Assembly (NCBI GenBank): GCA_964423205.1
Contig: CAYRDX010000007.1
Coordinates: 1 to 64,000, forward strand
Reading direction: 5' to 3'
Length of the DNA: 64,000 nt
Source: UBA6168 sp964423205
GTDB lineage: Bacteria; Bacteroidota; Bacteroidia; Chitinophagales; Saprospiraceae
Part shown: positions 8,369-18,002 of the stretch, piece by piece
Position numbering within the stretch: the stretch's first letter is position 1
How the letters are laid out: each line of letters starts with the position of its first letter
Notes under the pieces: model-generated
What the model was told of the DNA's origin: nothing
What the model saw: only the letters and a program-made list of their open reading frames with translations
The model's database searches: none
Made by a program: the position numbers and the translations under genes

Positions 8369-9160
8369 ATGCACTTGCGAATGGAAATTAACGGAAAAGT
8401 GTACGTGGAAGCGTATAAAAAAGTGCAATCCGTACTTGTTACGCAGCCGAAACCTGAGCGCTCGCCATACTACGATTTAGAAAAGAAATACAACCTTCAT
8501 ATTGATTGGAGACCATTTATACAGGTTGATCCAGTTAATGCAAAAGAATTTCGCAAATTTCGGATACGACCGGATGAGTATTCTGCAGTCATTTTTACCA
8601 GTAAGAACTCAATTGAACACTTTTTCCGACTTTGTGAGGAGTTGCGGGTAAAGATGTCCCAGGACACCAAATACTTTTGCTTAACCGAAGCGGTCTCTAA
8701 TTACCTTCAGAAGTTTATCGTTTACCGGAAGCGCAAAGTATTTGCCGGCGTCAGGACAATTTTAGAATTGAAACCTTATTTACTCAAGCATAAGGAAACT
8801 GAAAAATTCCTGTTGCCTTGTTCAAACCTGGGTTCAAAAGATGTTGGCCAATTTCTCACTGAGAATGAATTTGACTGGCAGGAAGCCATGATGTACCAAA
8901 GCGTCAGTAGTGATATCACTGACCTGAAGGATATTTATTACGACATCATCGTTTTCTTCAGCCCACTCGACATACAGGCTTTGTACGATAACTTCCCCGA
9001 TTTTGAACAAAAAGAAACCAGAATAGCTGTTTTCGGCAACTCAACTGAATCTGCAGTTTGCGATAAAGGCTTGTTTATTAATATTAAAGCACCTGCACCG
9101 GAAACGCCTTCCATGACTATGGCATTGGGGAATTACCTTCAGATATCCAATAAGGACTAA
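8369..9160 (+). CDS. hemD: Uroporphyrinogen-III synthase HemD
   Basis: Cyclises hydroxymethylbilane to uroporphyrinogen III in tetrapyrrole synthesis (cytosolic). The 263-residue protein shows the weakly conserved HemD architecture: two alpha/beta lobes, with VIFTSKNSIEHFF near residue 75 ending lobe one, LLPCSNLGSKDV in the hinge region, and VFFSPLDIQAL and AVFGNSTESAV in the second lobe. Start at 8369 or at Met5 (8381) cannot be separated. Downstream of DUF4271 with a 40-base gap, so likely co-transcribed, and closed by a strong hairpin. The other haem genes are not in the window. Confidence 0.85.
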   Translation: MHLRMEINGKVYVEAYKKVQSVLVTQPKPERSPYYDLEKKYNLHIDWRPFIQVDPVNAKEFRKFRIRPDEYSAVIFTSKNSIEHFFRLCEELRVKMSQDTKYFCLTEAVSNYLQKFIVYRKRKVFAGVRTILELKPYLLKHKETEKFLLPCSNLGSKDVGQFLTENEFDWQEAMMYQSVSSDITDLKDIYYDIIVFFSPLDIQALYDNFPDFEQKETRIAVFGNSTESAVCDKGLFINIKAPAPETPSMTMALGNYLQISNKD

Positions 9161-9182
9161 ACCTGCAAATTCAGGTTTACGA

Positions 9183-9227
9183 AAACAGCAGAACCCCGGC
9201 ACTCAGTGTACCGAGGTTCTGCTGTTT
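9183..9227. terminator. Strong bidirectional hairpin between hemD and the ATP-grasp operon
   Basis: A 13-base perfect stem: AAACAGCAGAACC (9183-9195) pairs with GGTTCTGCTGTTT (9215-9227). It lies between convergent genes and can end transcription from both sides. A smaller hairpin (AAACCTG/CAGGTTT, 9160-9179) precedes it. Confidence 0.75.
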
Positions 9228-9247
9228 ACTGATTTGTTGAATTGAAG

Positions 9248-10444
9248 TCACTCGAAAAATCCTACTGTACCACCAACCCACGTTTTATCTTTATTGTACC
9301 TGACTCCAACCATCTCACCTTTGCTCAGACGGACGAGATTGGTGAGAATTTCGGGCCTTGCCATTCCGTCTTCCCAAAGGAGCATCATCCTGATTTCAGC
9401 TTTTGCTTTTTCGTCCAGTGTTTCAACCACCGGAGCGTAGTTTACTTTCCTCTGTAAAATGTAGTTAAACCTGTCCTCAGACTTTATGGAATCCACATCT
9501 TTTTTGCTTGGATTGATAATCACGCCCTGGCCGGAAAATGAATAGAGAGGTTTCAGTACGTATTGGTTGAGTGTTTCGAAGTCCTCTTCGAATTCACTGA
9601 GATAAAAAGATTTTGGAACGTATTGACTATTGAAAAGTGGAAGGGTGTGTTTACTAATTCTGAAAAACCAGTTTGGATGCCCCACCCACTCAATGTTGTA
9701 TTCCCTGTTGAATTGAAACTCATACTTCAGGTCTGTTCGCTTTTCCAGTTCATCAAAAATAACCCGGTTGTAAATGCGCTCGACCTGTATTTTTTTCCCA
9801 GAGTTATCCAGATAATAGACGTCCTTTCCCTCAGTTTTTAATTCAGTCAAACAGGCTACTTTCAAACCCAGTGCCTTTTGAGTGGCCCAAAAATCGACCT
9901 GAGTATTTTGCTTATGAGGTTCCACCTCCAACAGGATGACATTCTCTGGCCTGGAATCCCCAAGTATAGCTTTTCTTAGTTTTTCCGTATAGGTTACTGA
10001 ATCAAGACCATTGAAAAGATGGTGTAGGTTTTCCGGAATACTAAAGTGTTTCCGATAGGCATTGGCAGATAAATCCTGAAAGAAGTATAAAGAAGGAAAG
10101 CCCTGAATCTCAATAAGCTGAGGTTTCAGATTTCCGTTTTCATCTTCACAAATCCCAAAATCAATCGCCAGAAAAGTAGAATAATTGGTTTCACCCGGAA
10201 CGTCATTCTGTGGAAGAAGGGCTGATTGTGAACGTTTTTTAAAATCAGGCTTTACCAATTCATCAATAATGTCAGAACATGCTTCAAATAATTGTCTTTT
10301 TAGGTCATGAGGCACAAAAACCGGAGTCTCTGCAACTTTAAAAGGCGGTCTATGATTGGTTGCTGCTTCAATTTCATCAAGCAAAGCAGCATATTTTTGC
10401 TCAGTGAAAGCTTTATTATAAGCCCTGCGTAACTCGGAAATCAT
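9248..10444 (-). CDS. ATP-grasp-like ligase, third gene of an ATP-grasp/amidotransferase operon
   Basis: A 398-residue cytosolic protein. Around residue 295 is YVLKPLYSFSGQGVII, a good match to the ATP-grasp Lys plus glycine-rich loop. A metal-ligand-like segment PQLIEIQGFPS lies near residue 105, before the loop, so the order could be that of circularly permuted ATP-grasp enzymes (glutathionylspermidine-synthase-like); this is inference. ATP-grasp enzymes join a carboxylate to an amine or similar nucleophile through an acyl phosphate. It is 14 bases downstream of the amidotransferase gene and ends at a hairpin, making it the last gene of the operon. The substrate is unknown. Confidence 0.7.
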   Translation of the reverse strand: MISELRRAYNKAFTEQKYAALLDEIEAATNHRPPFKVAETPVFVPHDLKRQLFEACSDIIDELVKPDFKKRSQSALLPQNDVPGETNYSTFLAIDFGICEDENGNLKPQLIEIQGFPSLYFFQDLSANAYRKHFSIPENLHHLFNGLDSVTYTEKLRKAILGDSRPENVILLEVEPHKQNTQVDFWATQKALGLKVACLTELKTEGKDVYYLDNSGKKIQVERIYNRVIFDELEKRTDLKYEFQFNREYNIEWVGHPNWFFRISKHTLPLFNSQYVPKSFYLSEFEEDFETLNQYVLKPLYSFSGQGVIINPSKKDVDSIKSEDRFNYILQRKVNYAPVVETLDEKAKAEIRMMLLWEDGMARPEILTNLVRLSKGEMVGVRYNKDKTWVGGTVGFFE

Positions 10445-10458
10445 AGTTGCAGATTTAA

Positions 10459-11283
10459 CTAAACTGGTTGCAATGCTGCTTCCCTAACCTGGCTGATTGA
10501 CCTTTTCAAAAAAGAAGGCAGCATCACCGAATAAGTGAGGTGGATTTTTGATTCATCGTTGAGGACCTCAATCATTCTATCCAACTTTTCAGCACCATAC
10601 TCCTCAATCACTGCAGTTCTGCGTTCATCCTCCTGAAAATAGCTTCGCATGCCCTCTGGGTCAGCTTCCGGATGAAACTGCGTGCCTATCATTTCGTCTG
10701 AAAATCGTATAGCCATCATGGCGCGTTCCAGATTCACATGCTCTCGTTCTTTTTCAATACACAAAAGTTGAGCGCCTATTTCCGACATCTTTTCCAAATT
10801 GGGCCTGATGACCTGGTATTCCCTGAAATCTGCAATCCAAAATTGGTTTTTAAGGTCTTCAAAAATATGTTCTTCCTTGCCAGCTTCTGTCTTTTGAACA
10901 GGGAAAGTACCGAAAGACTTTTTTCTCCTTCGGGTTATTTCGCCAATACCAAAGTGATGACATGCCATCTGGAAAGAGTGACAAATGAAAAAGACGTATT
11001 TCTTGTTAACACTGGTTTTATTATGCTGCCACAGGTCATCAATAAGTCCGTGAAATGGCTTTAGCCAGCTTTCATCACCAACTAATGGATTGCCTGGGCC
11101 TCCTGAAAAGATATAAATGTCATAGCTCAGGTCGGGAACCTGAATCCTGCTTCTGACGTCAAAGACTTCTGGGAGCAAACCGCTACCAAAACGTGCAACT
11201 ATCTCTGAAATGTTCTTCATTCCGAGATTAACGGTGCTCTCATACATATCCAGAATCGCAAGTCTGGCACCTCTTTGTTCCAT
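10459..11283 (-). CDS. Class I glutamine amidotransferase (GMP synthase-like)
   Basis: A 274-residue GATase-1 protein. Catalytic triad candidates are all present: Cys101 in FFICHSFQMAC (replacing the usual G-x-C-x-G), and His204 and Glu206 in GTQFHPEADPEGM. The oxyanion strand FSGGPGNPL is near residues 59-67. This family hydrolyses glutamine and passes ammonia to a partner enzyme, or has drifted to other nucleophile chemistry. It has an extra C-terminal tail of about 55 residues. It is flanked on the same strand by two ATP-grasp genes (gaps of 71 and 14 bases), the likely acceptors. It is not guaA, because the ATP-pyrophosphatase half is absent. Confidence 0.85.
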   Translation of the reverse strand: MEQRGARLAILDMYESTVNLGMKNISEIVARFGSGLLPEVFDVRSRIQVPDLSYDIYIFSGGPGNPLVGDESWLKPFHGLIDDLWQHNKTSVNKKYVFFICHSFQMACHHFGIGEITRRRKKSFGTFPVQKTEAGKEEHIFEDLKNQFWIADFREYQVIRPNLEKMSEIGAQLLCIEKEREHVNLERAMMAIRFSDEMIGTQFHPEADPEGMRSYFQEDERRTAVIEEYGAEKLDRMIEVLNDESKIHLTYSVMLPSFLKRSISQVREAALQPV

Positions 11284-11354
11284 AATATTTTTAGATCGTG
11301 TGATGGTTAAACAAAACCATTGAACAGAAAAAGCTCAATGATTGAAGCTTTCCA

Positions 11355-12350
11355 TTACCTGGATTTTTTCCTTTTTGTAGCAGATGCTTTTTCTTTTTCT
11401 GGCAAGTTCCCTTCAACAGCACCCTGTATAAAGGTTCCCCAGGAAAGGTTCATCTGCCCGTCTTTATGTTCCTGGGCGCGTTCTATTGCGTAGTTAGTCA
11501 TAGTTTCCACAACCCATTCAAAGTTATCCTTTCCGACAGAATTCACATCAGCGTCCGGGGCAGGATTACAAAAGTCAATGGCAATAGGTATACCATCCTG
11601 CACACCAAATTCTATTGTATTGAAATCGTAGCCGAGGGCATTACAAAGTCGGAGTACATAATCCGTCATGGTTTCAGTCAGTTGCTTCGAAGGCTGATGG
11701 TCAGCTTCATAGCGAAGGTGATGCGGATTACGCGGCTCGTAATCCATTATCCTGACATGCTTCCTTCCTATACAGTAACAACGGAAGTAACTGTCGAATT
11801 TGACGGCTTTTTGAAACAACATGACGAGTTGACCTGTCTCATGGTATGATTTGAAGACTTCTCCCCAGTTTTCGACAGGATAAACACTTTTCCAACCTCC
11901 ACCGGCATGTGGTTTCAGAAATGCCGGAAACCCACCGAGATAATCTAAGGATACATCCCAGTCCAGAGGAAATTTCAAGTTGGTAAAAGTCTCTGAGGAA
12001 GTGTCGTCAGGATGGTCCTTGCTCGGTAAAAGAACCGTGTTGGGAACAGGCACTCCCACTTGTTCGGCAAGTACATTGTTGAAGAACTTCTCGTCAGCAC
12101 TCCACCAAAAAGGATTATTAATGACCGCCGTGCCAGTAGCAGCTGCGTTTTTCAAATAAGCCCGGTAAAATGGAACATCCTGTGAAATGCGGTCAATAAT
12201 GACTGCATAACCACTTGGTTTATTCATCCAAAGTTCATCAACCAAAACGGGTTCAGCAATGATGCCTTTTGGCTTTTTTGAATTTACTCTTTCAATAAAA
12301 GCATTGGGAAAGCTCCTTTCCTTGCCGTGAAGGATACCAATTTTTTTCAT
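11355..12350 (-). CDS. RimK-like ATP-grasp ligase, first gene of the operon
   Basis: A 331-residue protein with canonical ATP-grasp order. The N-terminal pre-ATP-grasp lobe starts MKKIGILHGKERSFP; the ATP-binding Lys and glycine loop is GFPAFLKPHAGGGWKS near residue 140-155; metal ligands lie in NTIEFGVQDG and AIDFCNPAPD near 245-270. The C-terminus is a Lys/Ala/Glu-rich tail. It should form an amide or peptide-like bond using ATP, and D-Ala-D-Ala-ligase or RimK-like enzymes are the closest types. First of three co-directional genes, followed by the amidotransferase and the second ATP-grasp protein. The product is not known. Confidence 0.8.
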   Translation of the reverse strand: MKKIGILHGKERSFPNAFIERVNSKKPKGIIAEPVLVDELWMNKPSGYAVIIDRISQDVPFYRAYLKNAAATGTAVINNPFWWSADEKFFNNVLAEQVGVPVPNTVLLPSKDHPDDTSSETFTNLKFPLDWDVSLDYLGGFPAFLKPHAGGGWKSVYPVENWGEVFKSYHETGQLVMLFQKAVKFDSYFRCYCIGRKHVRIMDYEPRNPHHLRYEADHQPSKQLTETMTDYVLRLCNALGYDFNTIEFGVQDGIPIAIDFCNPAPDADVNSVGKDNFEWVVETMTNYAIERAQEHKDGQMNLSWGTFIQGAVEGNLPEKEKASATKRKKSR

Positions 12351-12606
12351 AGCTGAGATTTCATGATGTAGTGTATTGGAATTTTCGAAAAATGTAAAAG
12401 AATGAGTTTTCTCAACAAAACATTGCCTCGTTCTGAAATTATTATCAATCTGATACTATCCGTATGTTGCTGCAAAGCTAAGTCTTAAAATTTAGAGGCA
12501 GTGCACAAGCTTTCTAAATTCTGTTTTTTTAGTAAGTTGGACAAAATATTTTTACCCCAATTATTCAGTCCTGCAAACAAACATACTTTCAGGAAATCGA
12601 AATCAT

Positions 12607-13503
12607 ATGTCAGCAGAACCCTTGAATTCTGAGCCTCCGGGTATGCGTGTTGTCCGTGACCTTCCGCCCAGGCACATCAGTTGGTTTACCAAAATAACCT
12701 TTCTTTTTAGCGATCTCGCCAGTCAGACTGGTTGGGCCTTGATGGCAATAGGAAGTATTATTTTCTGGAATACAGTAGTTTCTTCTGAATTGAAATTCTG
12801 GATTCAGGATAAAACCATTAACTGGTCTGAAAAAGCTGGAGTTATACTATTTGCTGATTCAACAGGTCAGTTAGAGAACCGCGTTCCGATTTGGCGTTAC
12901 GAGCACTCCTTTGCGTTGGCAGGTAATCGATATCGGGGAGAAAGTTACTCGGTTGGAAAAAAATTTGATGAAGGACAAATTGCATTTATCCGTTACAATC
13001 CTGAAAACCCATCAACGAATGTCATTATCGGGCTTAGACGTGGGATGTTTTCATGGCGGGTATTCATGCTGATGTTTATTCCTATTATTGGGTTGTTACT
13101 GGCTTTCGCATCATTTTCCCATAACTTAAAAGTACTTCGGTTGATAAAGATCGGTGAGTTTACGAGGGGTAAATTGGTATCAAAAGAAGCAACAAAAAGG
13201 AGTGTCAAGAAAAACGGACTGGACCAAACTATATATCGATACGGCTTTGAATTCGAACACGACGAAACCAAATATCTGGCAAGCTGCAAGACCCACCGGA
13301 TTGATATGGTGGAGGATGAGGAAAGTGAAATCATCTTGTATGATAAGTACAACCCCAGTTACAATCTCGTGTATGATGCTGTTCTTAATATCCCTGTTAT
13401 TGACCAGCAGGGGCACATTCGCCAAATGGAGTTTAGTAAGTCCTTATTCCTGTTTTTACCTGTTTTTACACTAATGGTTAATTTGCTTTTCGGGCTTTTC
13501 TGA
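12607..13503 (+). CDS. DUF3592-like membrane protein
   Basis: A 298-residue protein with predicted helices near residues 38-58, 150-170 and 276-296. Between them are two copies of a beta-rich module: YEHSFALAGNRYRGESY followed by IRYNPENPSTN, and later YRYGFEFEHDETKY followed by LYDKYNPSYN. This pairing of a conversion strand with a Y-[ND]-P-x-x-P/S-[TY]-N ending is the DUF3592 pattern. No enzyme motif is seen. It stands alone between the divergent ATP-grasp operon and lon. Its role is unknown and the family name rests on pattern recognition. Confidence 0.7.
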   Translation: MSAEPLNSEPPGMRVVRDLPPRHISWFTKITFLFSDLASQTGWALMAIGSIIFWNTVVSSELKFWIQDKTINWSEKAGVILFADSTGQLENRVPIWRYEHSFALAGNRYRGESYSVGKKFDEGQIAFIRYNPENPSTNVIIGLRRGMFSWRVFMLMFIPIIGLLLAFASFSHNLKVLRLIKIGEFTRGKLVSKEATKRSVKKNGLDQTIYRYGFEFEHDETKYLASCKTHRIDMVEDEESEIILYDKYNPSYNLVYDAVLNIPVIDQQGHIRQMEFSKSLFLFLPVFTLMVNLLFGLF

Positions 13504-13748
13504 GTGTAAGCTTAGCCACTGAAATTCTGCCTTTTTGACTGATTGTTTTTATACACTGCCAGTTTTGCGCAAAAAAATCTCAAAATCTGCCAATAATATC
13601 CGCTAAAAAACCGAACCACGCCGTGGCACAAATGTTGACAATCTCCGTAAATTACCTTCGCAAAGGGTTCTGTTCTTTAGAGCCCTGAGAGGATCTAATA
13701 GTTTTTGAAGTGTTCTCGGACATTTCAATTTTTAATCAAAACACTTTT

Positions 13749-16214
13749 ATGCCTTTTATTGATGACCTTATTGCATCGCAGGGATTTGACGAGGAAGGCG
13801 AGTTCATGCCCCTAATCACTATAGATGAGGAAGATGAAACGAGCATTAAGGATTCTTACCCTGAAATTCTTCCAGTTTTAGCACTGAAAAACACAGTTTT
13901 ATTCCCGGGAGTAGTGATTCCTATTACTGTTGGCAGAGATAAATCCATTCGTGCGGTACAGAATGCCTATGATAATCATCGCATCGTTGCAGTCTTATCT
14001 CAAAAAGACAGCAAGGTGGAGAATCCAGGTCCGCAGGATCTTTTCCGTATTGGAACCCTGGCAAGGATAATCAAACTTATCCGCATGCCGGACGGTACGA
14101 CCACCGCTATCTTACAGGGACGCAAGCGATTCAGGTTGGTCCAGATGGTCACAGAAGACCCATATATGCAGGGTACCGTGGAGGAGATGACGTACAAGGC
14201 TATCAAGAACAAACTTGAGTTTGAAGCCATCATAGCCTCCATAACCGAAAAAGCCAGGCAGATTATTCAGTTGTCGCCGCATATCCCCAATGAAGCCGGA
14301 GTGATGATCAGCAACATCAACAATCCGGGGTTTCTGATCAATTTCATTTCCTCCAACCTTGGAACCAAACTCGCCATAAAACAAACCCTGCTCGAAAAAA
14401 GCGACATAAGGGAAAAGGCGGAGATGTTGCTCGAGCAAATGGATACCGAGCTCCAACTTTTGGAAATAAAAGACCGCATAGAAAGCAAGGTCAGAAATGA
14501 CATTGAGAAACAGCAGCGCGATTATTACCTGAGCCAACAACTGAAGACCATTCAGGAGGAACTCGGTCAAAGCCCTCAGGAAGAAGATATTCGGGAATTG
14601 GTTCGCAGGGCTAAAACCAAAAAATGGCCGAAGGTTGTAGAGGAAACTTTTGAAAAGGAGGTCAACAAAGTTCGTCGAATGAATCCTCAGGTAGGTGAAT
14701 ATGCTATACAACTGAACTACCTCGAGTTGCTTCTTGAATTGCCTTGGGAAGAATTTACAAAGGATAACTTCGACCTTCAGAAAGTTAAGAAGGTACTCGA
14801 CAAGGATCACTATGGCCTTGACAAGGTAAAAGAAAGGATATTACAACACCTTGCAGTTCTCAAACTGAAAGGAGACATGAAAGCTCCAATCATCTGCCTG
14901 GTTGGTCCTCCGGGTGTTGGTAAAACTTCACTGGGCAAATCCATCGCCAGAGCATTGAAACGCAAATTCGTGCGCATGTCATTAGGTGGGCTTCATGATG
15001 AGGCTGAAATCCGGGGTCACCGTAAGACCTATATTGGTGCCATGCCCGGCCGCATCATACAATCGCTGAAAAAGGCCGGTTCAGGTAATCCGGTTTTCAT
15101 TTTGGATGAAATTGACAAGGTGGGGCAAACTTTCCGAGGAGATCCTTCCTCGGCATTGCTAGAGGTGTTAGATCCTGAGCAGAATTCCACTTTTCACGAT
15201 AACTACCTGGAACTCGAATTTGACCTTTCAAAAGTCCTTTTTGTTGCTACTGCCAACTCATTGTCTTCCATCCAACCCGCCCTCATTGACAGGATGGAGG
15301 TAATTTACATCAGTGGATACTCATTGGAAGAGAAGATCGAGATTGCCAAAAGACACCTGATTCCTCAGCAATTGAAAGAACATGGATTGCAGAAAAAACA
15401 TGTCAGCCTCAATAAGCAGGTTTTATCAAAACTTATTCATGAATATACCCGTGAATCGGGAGTCAGAAGCCTTAACCGGCAGGTTGCGGGAATCATGCGA
15501 AGTGTGGCGAAAAAGGTCGCCATGGAAGAAAAGTACAATACTGCACTTAAACCGGAGGACCTTAAAGAAATGCTGGGCCCATCCCGATTTTCGAAAGACT
15601 ATTATAAAGAAATTCAGCCCGCAGGAGTGGCTATTGGATTGGCATGGACTTCGGTTGGTGGTGAAATATTGTTTATTGAAACCAGCTTAAGCAAAGGCAA
15701 AGGTGGAATCACTATGACGGGTAACCTCGGGGCTGTGATGAAAGAATCGGCAACTACGGCATTAAGTTTCATCAAAGCCCATGCAAAGTCACTTGGGATT
15801 GAGCAATCCGCATTGGAGGAGCAGGATATTCACGTGCACGTTCCGGAAGGAGCCATCCCCAAAGACGGCCCTTCAGCAGGTATAACCATGCTTTGCTCAT
15901 TGACTTCTGCTTTCCTAAAAAGACCTGTAAAGCCTTTTACTGCTCTGACAGGCGAGATTACCTTGAGAGGAAAAGTATTACCTGTTGGCGGGATAAAAGA
16001 AAAGATCCTTGCCGCAAAAAGGGCAGGCATTAAGGACATCATACTTTGTAAGGAAAACAAAAAAGACTTGGAGGAAATACCGGCAGAATATCTGACAGGC
16101 CTTACTTTTACTTATGTTGACAGAATGAAAGAAGTCCTGAAGATTGCATTTCCTGAAAAACCTGTCCGGAAATCCGGAAAGACAAAGAATGAAGAATTAG
16201 CAACGTCTAATTAG
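13749..16214 (+). CDS. lon: ATP-dependent protease Lon
   Basis: Cytosolic AAA+ serine protease, degrading damaged and regulatory proteins. The ATG at 13749 gives 821 residues beginning MPFIDDLIASQGFDEEGEF; a GTG at 13710 would add 13 residues. The N-terminal LON substrate domain starts LPVLALKNTVLFPGVVIPI; Walker A is GPPGVGKTSLGKS; Walker B is FILDEIDKVG; the catalytic dyad is Ser709 in PKDGPSAG and Lys752 in GGIKEK, 43 residues apart as in E. coli Lon. An acidic stretch near residue 25-40 precedes the LON domain, as in other Bacteroidota. Convergent with proS across a hairpin. Confidence 0.97.
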   Translation: MPFIDDLIASQGFDEEGEFMPLITIDEEDETSIKDSYPEILPVLALKNTVLFPGVVIPITVGRDKSIRAVQNAYDNHRIVAVLSQKDSKVENPGPQDLFRIGTLARIIKLIRMPDGTTTAILQGRKRFRLVQMVTEDPYMQGTVEEMTYKAIKNKLEFEAIIASITEKARQIIQLSPHIPNEAGVMISNINNPGFLINFISSNLGTKLAIKQTLLEKSDIREKAEMLLEQMDTELQLLEIKDRIESKVRNDIEKQQRDYYLSQQLKTIQEELGQSPQEEDIRELVRRAKTKKWPKVVEETFEKEVNKVRRMNPQVGEYAIQLNYLELLLELPWEEFTKDNFDLQKVKKVLDKDHYGLDKVKERILQHLAVLKLKGDMKAPIICLVGPPGVGKTSLGKSIARALKRKFVRMSLGGLHDEAEIRGHRKTYIGAMPGRIIQSLKKAGSGNPVFILDEIDKVGQTFRGDPSSALLEVLDPEQNSTFHDNYLELEFDLSKVLFVATANSLSSIQPALIDRMEVIYISGYSLEEKIEIAKRHLIPQQLKEHGLQKKHVSLNKQVLSKLIHEYTRESGVRSLNRQVAGIMRSVAKKVAMEEKYNTALKPEDLKEMLGPSRFSKDYYKEIQPAGVAIGLAWTSVGGEILFIETSLSKGKGGITMTGNLGAVMKESATTALSFIKAHAKSLGIEQSALEEQDIHVHVPEGAIPKDGPSAGITMLCSLTSAFLKRPVKPFTALTGEITLRGKVLPVGGIKEKILAAKRAGIKDIILCKENKKDLEEIPAEYLTGLTFTYVDRMKEVLKIAFPEKPVRKSGKTKNEELATSN

Positions 16215-16238
16215 AAGCTTTTTGACAATTCAAAAAGG

Positions 16239-16277
16239 TAAGAGCTGACATTTTGGCGAAAGATGTCACCTCTCTTA
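16239..16277. terminator. Bidirectional hairpin between lon and proS
   Basis: Two-part stem: TAAGAG (16239-16244) with CTCTTA (16272-16277), and TGACAT (16246-16251) with ATGTCA (16263-16268). A smaller hairpin CTTTTTGA/TCAAAAAG (16218-16237) lies just after the lon stop. Located between convergent genes. Confidence 0.6.
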
Positions 16278-17744
16278 TTAGTAGGCCCTTGCGAACAAAA
16301 CCCTTTTATTGGATGGTTTGCCGGTAAGCACACATTGGCCCTTTTCCTCTTTCGCATCAAGTGGGATGCAGCGGATAGTAGCTTTGGTAAGGTCTTTAAT
16401 TTTTAGCTCGGTTTCAGTGGTACCGTCCCAATGGGCTGATATGAAACCACCCTTACTTTCAAGGACGTCCTGCATGTCATTCAAATTGTCCACTGTTGTG
16501 GTTCTTTCTGACCGGAAATCCAAAGCTCGTTTGAACAGATTGTTCTGAATGTCTTTCAACAATTGCTCAATATAGTTAGCGATACCTTCTATTGGTTGAT
16601 TGGATTTTTCTTTGGTATCCCTTCGGGCAACTTCCACCTGTCCGCTTGCCAAATCTCTGGCACCGATACCGATTCTGACTGGTATGCCATGCATTTCATG
16701 TTCGGCAAACTTAAAACCAGGCCGGTTTTTCATATCCATGTCGTATTTCACTGAGATACCTTTGGCCCTTAGTTCCCTCAATATTTTCTCGGCTGCTTCA
16801 TCGATTTCAGTAGCTGGTTTCGGTATAGGAACTATGACAACCTGGGTAGGAGCAAGTTTTGGTGGCAGTACGAGACCATCATCATCTGAATGAGTCATGA
16901 TAAGGCCTCCAACCAATCGTGTAGAAACACCCCAGGAAGTAGCCCAAACATACTCTTCCTGATTGTTTTCGCTAAGGAACTTGACATCAAACGCCTTGGC
17001 GAAATTTTGGCCAAGAAAATGAGAGGTGCCAGCTTGAAGAGCTTTACCATCCTGCATCAGCGCTTCTATGGTATAGGTTTCATCAGCTCCGGCAAAGCGT
17101 TCGTTTGGGCTTTTGTATCCTTTAATTACCGGCATAGCCATCCATTCTTCAGCAAAGCGTGCGTACACATCCTGAATGAGTAAGGCTTCCTGCTCAGCTT
17201 CTTCTTTGGTGGCATGCGCAGTATGCCCTTCCTGCCACAGAAATTCAGTGGTGCGTAAAAACATCCGGGTTCGCATTTCCCAACGAACAACATTTGCCCA
17301 TTGATTTATGAGTAATGGCAAATCGCGGTAACTGTTTATCCACGAACGGTATGTATCCCAAATTATCGTCTCAGAAGTCGGTCTCACGATGAGTTCTTCT
17401 TCCAGTTTGGCATCCGGATCCACAACGATTCCATTACCATCGGGGGAAGCCATGAGACGATGGTGTGTTACCACTGCACATTCCTTGGCAAAGCCCTCCA
17501 CATGCTGTGCTTCTCTCGACAAAAAGCTTTTGGGAATGAAAAGTGGAAAATACGCGTTGACATGTCCTGTTTCCTTAAACATCCGGTCCAGTTGGTCACG
17601 CATATTTTCCCAAATGGCAAAGCCATGTGGTTTGATGACCATACAGCCCCTAACGGCAGAATAGTCAGCCATATTTGCCTTTGACACTATGTCCCCATAC
17701 CATTGGGAATAATCCTGCTCTCTCGGTGTTATTTCTTTTGCCAT
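16278..17744 (-). CDS. proS: Prolyl-tRNA synthetase, type 3 (archaeal/eukaryotic-like)
   Basis: Charges tRNA-Pro. The 488-residue length and lack of the bacterial editing insert mark the short class (ProS type 3). Class II motifs: motif 2 region with RPTSETIIWDTY followed by QWANVVRWEMRTRMFLRTTEFLWQEGH (given here in parts), and motif 3 region SWGVSTRLVGGLIMTH. It starts MAKEITPREQDYSQWY, typical of the family, and ends with a Cys/Tyr-containing tail (NKRVLFARAY). Convergent with lon, divergent from the repetitive secreted protein at 18 kb. Confidence 0.96.
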   Translation of the reverse strand: MAKEITPREQDYSQWYGDIVSKANMADYSAVRGCMVIKPHGFAIWENMRDQLDRMFKETGHVNAYFPLFIPKSFLSREAQHVEGFAKECAVVTHHRLMASPDGNGIVVDPDAKLEEELIVRPTSETIIWDTYRSWINSYRDLPLLINQWANVVRWEMRTRMFLRTTEFLWQEGHTAHATKEEAEQEALLIQDVYARFAEEWMAMPVIKGYKSPNERFAGADETYTIEALMQDGKALQAGTSHFLGQNFAKAFDVKFLSENNQEEYVWATSWGVSTRLVGGLIMTHSDDDGLVLPPKLAPTQVVIVPIPKPATEIDEAAEKILRELRAKGISVKYDMDMKNRPGFKFAEHEMHGIPVRIGIGARDLASGQVEVARRDTKEKSNQPIEGIANYIEQLLKDIQNNLFKRALDFRSERTTTVDNLNDMQDVLESKGGFISAHWDGTTETELKIKDLTKATIRCIPLDAKEEKGQCVLTGKPSNKRVLFARAY

Positions 17745-18002
17745 TTATCGTTTAAAAGGAATTTTAACAGTTTATTGCTGGTTGATCATTGATTTTGACC
17801 CTTAAAAACCTTTATTTAAGAAAAGTTTAAGCCTCTTTTGTAAAATCAATACGTCAGGTATATTAGTGATGATGAAACTTTAACAAGCATCAAAAAGCAC
17901 TTTAGATACCCCTTAACATAAAAAGTGGCGCAAAGCTAATAAATTCGTGGACGTAAAGCCGAAACAGAAAACGGAAGTAATTATTATCAAAAACATAATG
18001 CG

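Noticed and set aside
13635..13660. TTGACA with TACCTTCG upstream of lon as a promoter
   Set aside because: The spacer (15 bases after TTG) is too short for the Bacteroidota consensus and the -7 element has a mismatch.
14112..14810. 232-codon minus-strand frame inside lon
   Set aside because: Lies wholly within lon, whose domains are intact; composition is that of an antisense shadow.
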